This document shows, one piece after another, positions 1 to 6,242 of a DNA stretch of 64,000 bases. Numbering within the stretch: position 1 is the first letter of the stretch; every line of letters begins with the position of its first letter. A program made the translations under genes and the position numbers. Below the pieces are notes generated by a model, which was given only the letters and a program-made list of their open reading frames with translations, made no database searches and was not told the origin of the DNA. This stretch comes from Desulfuromonadales bacterium (GTDB lineage Bacteria > Desulfobacterota > Desulfuromonadia > Desulfuromonadales > BM103), in contig JACZKE010000009.1 in the NCBI GenBank assembly GCA_014860225.1, forward strand, positions 1-64,000, given 5' to 3'.

Positions 1-123
1 CTGCGGAAAAAGACAAGAACTGGCCGACCGGCTGGAGACGATCGGTTTGTGCTGCGGCTTGAAGTTTTGGCGGGGAGGGCACTGAGGGTGAAACAGCCGG
101 GGCGACGACTAAGATTAGAATAG
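1..123 (+). CDS. C-terminal end of a REP-associated tyrosine (Y1) transposase, partial
   Basis: The first reading frame is open from the window edge to the TAG at 121-123, giving 40 residues. They contain TGRPAGDDRFV, then RLEVLAGRALR and KQPGRR. From memory this resembles the basic C-terminal tail of REP-associated tyrosine transposases (RAYT), which usually read like TGRPLG..FV..LE.LLGR.L...KPGRP. The HUH catalytic domain would lie left of the window. RAYTs mobilise or maintain short palindromic REP sequences, and a REP-like palindrome follows at 949-985. The other frames give shorter tails. Moderately sure. Confidence 0.6.
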   Translation: MRKKTRTGRPAGDDRFVLRLEVLAGRALRVKQPGRRLRLE

Positions 124-203
124 GTATTGTGTCCCCATTACTCAAGAAAGCATAGGACAAAAATAAAGGTTTGTCGTTCACCCGTAATTTGCTAAAGAAT
201 CGG

Positions 204-231
204 TTGACATTGGTAACGTAAGTGTTACTGT
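204..231 (+). promoter_or_regulatory. Promoter and operator-like repeat of the first toxin-antitoxin pair
   Basis: A consensus -35 TTGACA (204-209) is followed after 16 nt by a -10-like TACTGT (226-231). An inverted repeat GTAAC-N6-GTTAC (213-228) lies in the spacer and touches the -10. This is a good place for autorepression by the antitoxin. A strong AGGAGG precedes the toxin start at 262. Confidence 0.45.
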
Positions 232-261
232 AATGGTATGTTATGAGTTCCAGGAGGGAAT

Positions 262-591
262 ATGGAGGTCCGCGAATATCTGACTGCGGAAGGCCGCAGT
301 CCGTTTGCCAGATGGTTTCAAAAGCTGGATGCTCGAGCAGCAGTCAAAGTGACTGTCTCACTCAACCGCATGGAACAAGGGAACCTATCCAACACCAAGA
401 GTTTGGGTAGAATCTTTGAATACAAGCTCGACTACGGCCCTGGTTACCGGATCTATTTCGGACGAGAGGGTGATGTCCTGATTTTACTGCTGGGGGGTGG
501 CACCAAGCAAACCCAAAGCGAGAATATTTTGTCTGCAAACAGACGCTGGGCTGATTACATACAACGCAGAAAAGCAGGGAGGAAAGCATAA
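262..591 (+). CDS. Type II toxin, RelE/ParE superfamily (HigB/Gp49-like)
   Basis: A 109-residue basic protein with the Gp49/HigB-like layout: an N-terminal helix region (FARWFQKLDARAA.KV), the conserved GRIFEYKLDYGPGYRIYF core, and the LLLGGGTKQTQ..I..A C-terminal strand and helix. Family toxins are usually ribosome-dependent mRNA interferases. The start has a strong Shine-Dalgarno (AGGAGG, about 5 nt upstream). The toxin gene precedes its antitoxin, as in higBA-type modules, with one base between the TAA and the next ATG. The specific target is inferred from the family only. Confidence 0.88.
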   Translation: MEVREYLTAEGRSPFARWFQKLDARAAVKVTVSLNRMEQGNLSNTKSLGRIFEYKLDYGPGYRIYFGREGDVLILLLGGGTKQTQSENILSANRRWADYIQRRKAGRKA

Positions 592-592
592 C

Positions 593-913
593 ATGCCATT
601 GTCAAGATCGTTTCGTGAAACAGTGATGGCTCGGGCACAACGGGACCCTGAGTTTCGCGCCGAGTTGATCAGTGAAGCGACATCGGCCTTTCTGTCCGGT
701 GATATCGAGGCCGGCAAGGGACTGCTGCGCGATTATCTGAACGCGACGGGTTCGCTCCCCAACATTGCCCGCACCCTGAGCAAGGACGACAAAAGCGTGC
801 GTCGCATGCTCGGCCCGAACGGCAATCCGACTCTTAAAAACTTTATCGAACTCCTTCATGCCTGCCAGCAGGAGGAACATGTACGCTTCGAGGTGCGGGT
901 TGTGCACCAGTGA
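593..913 (+). CDS. Antitoxin of the HigA-like/COG3636 type, HTH regulator
   Basis: A 106-residue protein starting at the ATG one base after the toxin stop. The region GSLPNIARTLSKDDKSVRRML, followed by PTL.NFIELLHA, matches the atypical helix-turn-helix of the putative addiction-module antidotes of COG3636. It should bind the upstream toxin and repress the shared promoter through the inverted repeat at 213-228. The frame stays open upstream to 497, but those residues lie inside the toxin gene, so the 593 start is preferred. Confidence 0.85.
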   Translation: MPLSRSFRETVMARAQRDPEFRAELISEATSAFLSGDIEAGKGLLRDYLNATGSLPNIARTLSKDDKSVRRMLGPNGNPTLKNFIELLHACQQEEHVRFEVRVVHQ

Positions 914-948
914 AGAGTCGGGGGGCAGGTTTGACTCCTGGGAGCCGG

Positions 949-985
949 GGGACACCCAAAAATGAGTGTCCCACATGGGTGTCCC
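949..985. repeat. REP-like palindrome in the 914-1400 gap
   Basis: GGGACAC (949-955) and GTGTCCC (966-972) form a perfect 7-bp inverted repeat around a 10-nt loop, and a second GTGTCCC follows at 979-985. The layout resembles REP sequences handled by RAYT transposases, one of which ends at 123. The rest of 914-1400 holds a 34-codon open frame (1002-1106) that I do not recognise and the terminator at 1335-1370; I see no other gene. Confidence 0.45.
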
Positions 986-1334
986 AGCTTCTGAACTGTC
1001 GATGCTTTGGTACCAAGAAGAACTCTGCATGCCGATCGTACAAGTTGCGCTGGACAAGATCCGCTCGATTGATTGGGACGACTTGGCTCTGAACTTTTCC
1101 CCGTAAAATTGTATGGCTGGGCGTAATGCTAACGTGACACTCCCGCGAGAGCGTTTCGGCTGCCTCATCCAGAGAGCCCGATGTTGCACTTCTTAGCGCG
1201 AGGAAAGGTTTTGCGCTGGCGTCCCGGCCCTTGCCGGTTAGGTGAACGATCAATTGACATCTTATGGAATGCCTGTAATCTCTCTATTCAACGTAGAGAT
1301 GTGATGGCGTTCGGCAGAAAGAAAGAATTTTGAG

Positions 1335-1370
1335 CCGTCCTTGGTAATATGCCGATCGGGGCGGTTTTTT
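1335..1370 (+). terminator. Rho-independent terminator
   Basis: CCGTCC (1335-1340) pairs with GGGCGG (1359-1364), one G-U pair, and is followed by six T (1365-1370). It lies just upstream of the DUF3617 remnant and could end transcription from the first toxin-antitoxin pair. The 18-nt loop is long, so it is a modest candidate. Confidence 0.4.
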
Positions 1371-1400
1371 CGTTGATGCGTATAACTAATATAGATCTCA

Positions 1401-1637
1401 GTGAAAACAGGAATCGTGCTGATTGCCGTTCTGGCCCTTTTTCCATTGGCTGGCCAGGGGTGGGCGGAGAACATGAAGATTCGTCCCGGTCTCTGGGAAC
1501 ACACCTTAACGATGAAGACCCAGGGTGGCGAGATGGAGAACGCCATGGCCGATGGCAAACATGAACGCATGGAGATGACACAGGCCGGCAAATGGCTGTC
1601 GGACGACTGCGGCAACGTCAAACCACCACGACGCTAA
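1401..1637 (+). CDS. DUF3617-type periplasmic protein with a large internal deletion
   Basis: A 78-residue frame from GTG with a signal peptide (hydrophobic residues 5-20, cleavage near GWA-EN). Residues 25-50 (MKIRPGLWEHTLTMKT...) match the start of DUF3617 proteins. Residues 52-75 (HERMEMTQAGKWLSDDCGNVKP) match their extreme C-terminus. The roughly 80-120 residue middle that normally separates these blocks is absent, and the two ends are fused in frame near residue 50. No clear Shine-Dalgarno precedes the GTG. The function of DUF3617 is unknown, and this copy is probably inactive. Confidence 0.6.
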   Translation: MKTGIVLIAVLALFPLAGQGWAENMKIRPGLWEHTLTMKTQGGEMENAMADGKHERMEMTQAGKWLSDDCGNVKPPRR

Positions 1638-1748
1638 CCATCACTCACTCCTTTACCCCACAACCGGATGGGGTAGCAGCGGGGTCGGGCTTTCATAACG
1701 CCCGCTCCACTTTCAAACGGGTGGACCTGAGACATGGAGGTGTGAGCC

Positions 1749-2582
1749 ATGCTGGCAACCAGAAGACTCGGCAACACCGGGGTGGAGGTTACCTGTCTCG
1801 GCCTCGGAGGGGAGGGCGTATTGCGTACCTTCGGCCAGGACGCAGCCGCCGCCGCGATGATCGGTTGCGCCCTGGAAGGGGGCATCACCTATCTCGAATC
1901 GGCCCGCGCCTACGATGACAGTGAAACCTACTACGGGCAGAATCTCGGGCCCTGGCGCGAGCGGATCTTTCTTGCCAGCAAGGCCCACAACCGCACCGCC
2001 GCCGGCGCCGAGCAGATGCTGCACACCACCCTGCGCAACCTGCGGACGGACCACCTCGACCTGTGGCAGGTGCACGACGTACGCACCGCCGGAGACCTGG
2101 AGCAGATTTTCGGCCCGGGTGGTGCCATCGAGGCCTTCGACCGGGCCAAGCGCGCCGGCAAGGTACGGTTCATCGGCGTCACCGGGCACCATGACCCGCA
2201 GATCCTGCTCCGGGCCTTCGACCTCTACCCATTCGACACCGTATTGCTGCCGGTCAACCCGGCCGAACCGGCCTGGCAAGGCTTTCCGCAGTCCGTACTG
2301 CCGGAGGCCAACCGCCGCGGCATGGGGGTCATCGGTATGAAGGTGCTCTGCCGCGGCTTCGGCCTCCAGGTGCCGGGGTGCGACACCGCCGAGCGCTGGA
2401 TCCGCTACGCCCTCGGCCACGAACTGTCGACCTTGGTAATCGGCTGCGACAACCCGGAACAGGTGGAACAAAATCTGGCCGCAGCCTGCCAACCACCGCT
2501 GGATGCGGAGCAACGCAGTGCGATGGAGCGCCAGGTCGCCCCTTATGCCCGCGAGCTGATGTACTACAAGCCGTCGTTATAA
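1749..2582 (+). CDS. Aldo/keto reductase family protein
   Basis: A 277-residue TIM-barrel aldo/keto reductase; the family reduces carbonyls with NAD(P)H. The N-terminus RRLGNTGVEVTCLGLGG is typical. The usual catalytic tetrad Asp-Tyr-Lys-His maps to Glu50 (LESARAY in place of .DTA..Y), Tyr55, Lys78 (ASKAH) and His109 (WQVHD). The Asp is therefore replaced by Glu. The C-terminal cofactor region reads TLVIGCDNPEQVEQN. GGAGG lies 7 nt before the ATG. The gene is clearly richer in GC than the toxin-antitoxin genes on both sides. Substrate unknown. Confidence 0.88.
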   Translation: MLATRRLGNTGVEVTCLGLGGEGVLRTFGQDAAAAAMIGCALEGGITYLESARAYDDSETYYGQNLGPWRERIFLASKAHNRTAAGAEQMLHTTLRNLRTDHLDLWQVHDVRTAGDLEQIFGPGGAIEAFDRAKRAGKVRFIGVTGHHDPQILLRAFDLYPFDTVLLPVNPAEPAWQGFPQSVLPEANRRGMGVIGMKVLCRGFGLQVPGCDTAERWIRYALGHELSTLVIGCDNPEQVEQNLAAACQPPLDAEQRSAMERQVAPYARELMYYKPSL

Positions 2583-2753
2583 ATGTCGAGTGCGAAACAT
2601 GGCGTCCCAGGCACATACCTTGATTAATGAATGGTGGATATGAGGTAAGAAGTTCATATTGGCCACTTTTTTAAGTGCAACCAAATGGTGCTAAATGCGA
2701 CTATTTGTTGCGAAGCGCTGTTTTATGAGTTAAGTTGAATTTGGAGGTGATTT

Positions 2754-2981
2754 ATGGCGCAATCCGTAAAGATTAATGATGAGTTAGTGGAGTCTGCAAA
2801 AGCTGTTGCGAGAGCGGAGCACCGTTCTTTGGCAGGCCAAGTGGAGTACTGGGCAACGATTGGACGCGCTGTTGAAGAAAACCCTGACCTTCCTTTTTCG
2901 ATGATTCGCGAACTTCTCTTGGCTAAATCTGAAGTAGTGAGCGGTCTGGTTGAGGAATATGTCTTTGGCGAGGGGGAATAA
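2754..2981 (+). CDS. ParD-like antitoxin
   Basis: A 75-residue protein. The N-terminus MAQSVKINDELVESAKAVA looks like a ribbon-helix-helix, and HRSLAGQVEYWATIGRAVEENP is the signature of ParD-like (PF11903-type) antitoxins. It probably neutralises the overlapping downstream toxin and represses the pair. The sequence TTTGGAGG before the ATG gives a good ribosome site. The stop codon overlaps the toxin start (TAATG). AT-rich, accessory in character. Confidence 0.85.
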   Translation: MAQSVKINDELVESAKAVARAEHRSLAGQVEYWATIGRAVEENPDLPFSMIRELLLAKSEVVSGLVEEYVFGEGE

Positions 2982-3265
2982 TGCGAAAGGTTTTTCAAAC
3001 ACGAACCTTTGCCAAAAACAAAAAGAAACTACTCAAAAAACAGGTTAGCGAACTAGATAATGTCGTATTGAAGATTCTTGGCGATCCTGAGATTGGTGAG
3101 CAAAAGAAAGGTGATCTTCAAAGCGTCTATGTTTATAAGTGTAAAATCACAAAGAAGCTTTTCCTTGTCGCATACCTGTTTGACGATGACACCCTGACGC
3201 TACTGACGGTCGGTTCACATGAGAATTTTATCCGAGACTTGAAAAAACAGATAGCAAATACCTAG
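2981..3265 (+). CDS. Type II toxin, RelE/ParE superfamily
   Basis: A 94-residue basic protein: MRKVFQTRTFAKNKKKLLKK, then GDPEIGEQKKGDL and the strand pair VYVYKC...LFLVAYLFDDDTLTLLTVGSHENFIRDL. The GS.ENFY-like ending is common in RelE-fold toxins. Translation is coupled to the ParD-like antitoxin through the TAATG overlap at 2979-2983. Probably an mRNA interferase or gyrase poison; the sequence does not say which. Confidence 0.82.
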   Translation: MRKVFQTRTFAKNKKKLLKKQVSELDNVVLKILGDPEIGEQKKGDLQSVYVYKCKITKKLFLVAYLFDDDTLTLLTVGSHENFIRDLKKQIANT

Positions 3266-3485
3266 GTTTACCCTGCTGCTCCCCACAACATTCATAAAAA
3301 GAAGCCCCACAAAAGACTTTTTGCAGAAGGCTGCACAGGCGAAGGCCGAGGCCTTATATAAACATTATGAATCAGCTACTTATTGTCGAACACTCAACAA
3401 TCCACATAAAGTGATTACTGCCATTTTAAAGCATAATTCTGGTGTGTCGACGTTAACTAACCCATCCTGCCTTGACAATCCATAC

Positions 3486-3663
3486 CTATCAAATGGGTAG
3501 GTCTTTATGAGTGTATTATTTCTATCAACAAGGCTTTACCGGTACTTGATAGCCAGTGTCACAAAATCTGTCCAATTGCGCGTACGGATACTATCAAAAG
3601 GTTATCCTCATTGACAAAGGTTTGTCGATCCACTATCAATAGGGCTGTATTTTAACTTGATAG
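3486..3663. repeat. Operator-like array: duplicated CTATCAA-N17-TTGATAG plus single half-sites
   Basis: Two copies of a 31-bp inverted repeat, CTATCAA-N17-TTGATAG, lie at 3522-3552 and 3633-3663, exactly 111 bp apart. Similarity continues outside the arms (GCCAGTRTC after the right arm). Extra CTATCAA half-sites occur at 3486-3492 and 3591-3597. A separate near-palindrome, TTGACAAA-GG-TTTGTCGA, lies at 3611-3628. The second copy is 41 bp upstream of the recombinase-like gene. The rest of 3266-3485 shows no gene I can support. Confidence 0.65.
3611..3639 (+). promoter_or_regulatory. Candidate promoter of the recombinase-like gene
   Basis: TTGACA (3611-3616), a 17-nt spacer and TATCAA (3634-3639). 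The -10 lies inside the left arm of the second operator copy (3633-3663), so binding there would block the promoter. A start near 3646 would give a leader of about 60 nt. Confidence 0.45.
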
Positions 3664-3704
3664 CCAGTATCTCAGGTAAGACCCTATTGATTGGTATATT
3701 TATA

Positions 3705-4355
3705 ATGTCTCTAATTATTGGATACTTAAAGCCCGGATTAAACGTGCAGTCACAGCTTGATCAAGTCAAGGCTGCAGGAGCAACCAGAATCATTCAGGAA
3801 CAGTCTACCGACACGAAGCGAGATTGGTCACAGTTAGATAAACTGCTGAAGGATGTACGGGTCGGCGATACCGTGGTGGTCACCAGTTTCGACCAAATCG
3901 CGCACAGCGCCAGGCATTTGCTGGAGATCGTAAAGACACTTGACGCCGCCGGAGCTGCATTCAAGGTCATCGATCACGGTATCGACACCTCGACTCCACA
4001 TGGCCAGCTCTTGCCTGTACTTCTCAGCGCGATCACCGACTTCGAACGTCAGATAATCCGACAAAGACAAGCCGAAGGGATTGACATGGCGAAACGGCAA
4101 GGTCGCTATAAGGGTCGAAAACCAACAGCCATGGCGAAAGCAACAGAGGTTCTGGAACTGAATGCCCATGGTCTGACCAAACAAAAGATAGCCGACCAAC
4201 TTGGGATCGGCGTTGCGAGTATCTACCGGATCCTCAAGAACCATACGACACCAAAGAAAACCCGCAAAAAGAAATTGAAAAAGCCAGTCGATAAGCCAAC
4301 ACGCGAGTCTGTTGCTGAACAGTTGTCACTCTTCTCGTGGGATGTGAAGAGATAG
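3705..4355 (+). CDS. Serine-recombinase (resolvase)-like protein lacking the catalytic residues, with HTH
   Basis: A 216-residue protein with the resolvase fold order: N-terminal domain (IIGY, residues 4-7), IDT.TP.G motif (93-100), long helix DFERQIIRQR (112-121), then a C-terminal helix-turn-helix (LTKQKIADQLGIGVASIYRIL, 157-177) and a basic tail. The nucleophile region that normally reads GYARVST reads GYLKPGL, so Ser is Gly11 and Arg8 is Lys9. The motif DRLGR reads DQIAH (Gln64, His67), and the Arg45 equivalent is Trp41. All five catalytic positions are changed, so cleavage is not expected. An in-frame TTG at 3657 would add 16 residues inside the operator; the ATG at 3705 fits the family start. 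Confidence 0.8.
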   Translation: MSLIIGYLKPGLNVQSQLDQVKAAGATRIIQEQSTDTKRDWSQLDKLLKDVRVGDTVVVTSFDQIAHSARHLLEIVKTLDAAGAAFKVIDHGIDTSTPHGQLLPVLLSAITDFERQIIRQRQAEGIDMAKRQGRYKGRKPTAMAKATEVLELNAHGLTKQKIADQLGIGVASIYRILKNHTTPKKTRKKKLKKPVDKPTRESVAEQLSLFSWDVKR

Positions 4356-4905
4356 CCTGTCTCACGAGAGGGGAGATAGAATAAGAGTCATGAGTCAGCG
4401 CATCTCTGCGAATTCGTTTATTGGTCCTGCTTGATCATCTCACTTCATTTCCTGCCAATTTTAGCTCAAAGCAACCCGCACTTTTTCCGCGACCGCCATA
4501 TTTGCCCTGTAACGAGACTTTTCTCGTTTGACAAGGGCAAAGAGCATGGATCCAAACGACAATCCAGAGATCACTTTTGACTAATACGGCAAACAGGGGA
4601 GTCTTTCCAATAGCCACTAAATTGCGTTTCCGAATTCTTTACCGTCTATTTCCATCAACATGTAACGTCGCATAATATATATTATGTAAACCTTAGGTAC
4701 GTTTTGTTTGCAGATGCTTTTAGACGCGTTGAGCGAAGTAAAACTCAGGAAAACACCACCAAGGCAATTGGAGCATAAACAAGCCATCTCTCAGCCCTCG
4801 ACAAACAAAAAAGACGTCTTACAGGGCAAATTTAAAGGCCGCACATTCCATTGATTGGAATGTGCGGCCTAAAGATGAGTTGTGTGCTCACGAAAAGTAT
4901 TTTAA
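4356..4905. other. AT-rich intergenic stretch
   Basis: This 550-bp gap has no open frame that I find convincing; a 60-codon minus-strand frame at 4435-4617 has no family resemblance. It contains a perfect 16-bp palindrome, CATAATATATATTATG (4671-4686), and the terminator of the lipoprotein gene to its right. Confidence 0.5.
4837..4869 (-). terminator. Terminator of the Lys/Asn-rich lipoprotein gene
   Basis: A perfect 14-bp stem, GGCCGCACATTCCA (4837-4850) with TGGAATGTGCGGCC (4856-4869), around a 5-nt loop. Read on the minus strand it is followed by TTTAAATTT and lies 36 bp past the stop codon at 4906. Confidence 0.75.
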
Positions 4906-5955
4906 CTATTCGGATTTAAACTTACGCCGCATATCATCAATCGCTACAATTTTATCGGCAAGGTTTTTCCTGTCTGTTTTGTCCTGTGAAGCATTAACAG
5001 TATTGTCAGTTTTCTTGTTCGATCGTGAATCCTTAGCGTTCTCTTTATCAGAACGATTACTACGTTTAGTCGACACCGCTTCTGGGCCATCGATTATCAC
5101 CACTGTGTTCTCTTTCTTGTTAACGTCACCAGCGATCTTTCTTGGTTCAGTCTTGTCACGACTGTTTTGACGAACTGTGGTTTTGATCTTCTTTTTATTT
5201 GGGGTTTGGTTCGCATGCTGCTTTTTATCGACAGATTTTGCGGTACCGGATTTTTTTTCAATGATTTCTGGTTTTGATGTAGCTCTAACGACTTTTTCTG
5301 AATGCTTTTTATCTGAATTCTTGTCTATTATCAGCTGGTTACCTTTTGTTTTGTTCTGTTTCTTCGTGACATGATCAACATTTGTTGCGTCAGAACGCCC
5401 TGTAGAATACTTTTCATGCTTAACAGCAACCTGCTTATGTTTAGCTTCCTCTGAAATCTTTACTACTGGTCGTTTTACAGCAGCCTTGTTATTAATATTT
5501 TGAGAGGTTGATGATGCATTACGAACCTGAAGACGTAAACCGGTTAAATTGTAATCCTTGCCGGCATTGATATTCGAGTAGCCATGCCCTTTATCCCAGC
5601 TGTTGTCATAACTGAACCTCGATGAGCCATGAATGCCCTGACAATATCTGTCAGCATCGAAATGCAGGTTGTTTTGATGATAATGGGCATAAATTTTTGA
5701 ATGCCGCCCTCTTCTGTCCCTGACCGGAATTTCGACATACTGACCATCCAGGATGATGAAATGGATTGGCTTAAAGAAAACGCCACGGTAACTGTTGTCA
5801 GCATACAGGGTGACTTCGATGGGATGAACCTGTTGATAGACTCTCACTGAAGTGTGTCGTGTCGGTGCTCGATAAACAGCATCATGAACCACAGGTGCGC
5901 ACGCCGTAACCAGAATCAACATCAGGAATAATACAATTTTTTTCATTTCTCGCAT
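4906..5955 (-). CDS. Lipoprotein with a Lys/Asn-rich low-complexity tail, unknown function
   Basis: A 349-residue protein. The start at 5955 is chosen because AAGGAGG precedes it by 5 nt; an upstream frame to 6027 lacks a ribosome site. Residues 1-19 are a lipoprotein signal with lipobox LVTAC (Cys19). Residues about 45-150 form a folded-looking region (VTLYADNSYRGVFFKP, DGQYVEIPVRDRRGR). The remaining 200 residues are rich in Lys, Asn, Ser and Asp with almost no hydrophobic runs, probably disordered. Base composition is much more AT-rich than the neighbouring housekeeping genes, suggesting transfer. I recognise no family. Tandem operator-like palindromes lie upstream at 6045-6079. Confidence 0.75.
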   Translation of the reverse strand: MREMKKIVLFLMLILVTACAPVVHDAVYRAPTRHTSVRVYQQVHPIEVTLYADNSYRGVFFKPIHFIILDGQYVEIPVRDRRGRHSKIYAHYHQNNLHFDADRYCQGIHGSSRFSYDNSWDKGHGYSNINAGKDYNLTGLRLQVRNASSTSQNINNKAAVKRPVVKISEEAKHKQVAVKHEKYSTGRSDATNVDHVTKKQNKTKGNQLIIDKNSDKKHSEKVVRATSKPEIIEKKSGTAKSVDKKQHANQTPNKKKIKTTVRQNSRDKTEPRKIAGDVNKKENTVVIIDGPEAVSTKRSNRSDKENAKDSRSNKKTDNTVNASQDKTDRKNLADKIVAIDDMRRKFKSE

Positions 5956-6044
5956 GACATCCTCCTTTTTCGCATAAGAGCAAAACCATTTGGGGATAAT
6001 GCTATGCTTCAGGGATCGGCTTGTCATCGGACATCGGCCCTAAC

Positions 6045-6079
6045 GTAGACAGATGTCTACCATGTAGGGTGATGTCTAC
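6045..6079. promoter_or_regulatory. Tandem palindromic operator-like sites
   Basis: GTAGACA-GA-TGTCTAC (6045-6060) is a perfect inverted repeat. A second, weaker copy GTAG-GGTGAT-GTCTAC spans 6064-6079. The copies start 19 bp apart, about two helical turns, 90-125 bp upstream of the lipoprotein start. The arrangement suits a dimeric repressor or activator. The regulator is unknown. Confidence 0.55.
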
Positions 6080-6242
6080 ATTCATATCTTATTGGTATTA
6101 CTTCGTTTTAGGAGTTATATGAAAGGAATGATTGAGATAAAACAAAGTGAGTTTAGCCACAGATACCATACGGACAGGGACGGATGAATACGTTTGAAGT
6201 CAGGATAGTTTGCCGGATCAACTTTGTTGCTCTGCCCTGGAA

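Noticed and set aside
1655-1676. TACCCCA/TGGGGTA hairpin before the aldo/keto reductase gene
   Set aside because: No T tract on either strand, so not called a terminator.
3321-3500. 60-codon open frame from TTG after the second toxin gene
   Set aside because: No ribosome site, no family resemblance, and the frame runs into the operator array; kept only as a possibility.
3611-3628. TTGACAAAGGTTTGTCGA near-palindrome and the AAAGGTTTGTCG at 166-177
   Set aside because: A 12-base match between two accessory promoters is suggestive, but too short to claim a shared operator.
4435-4617. 60-codon minus-strand frame in the accessory block
   Set aside because: No start signal, no recognisable sequence, composition not coding-like.
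6119-6187. 22-codon frame with AGGAG before recG's end
   Set aside because: Very short; the DNA resembles degenerate CCACAGAT...ACGGA repeats common in bacterial intergenic regions.
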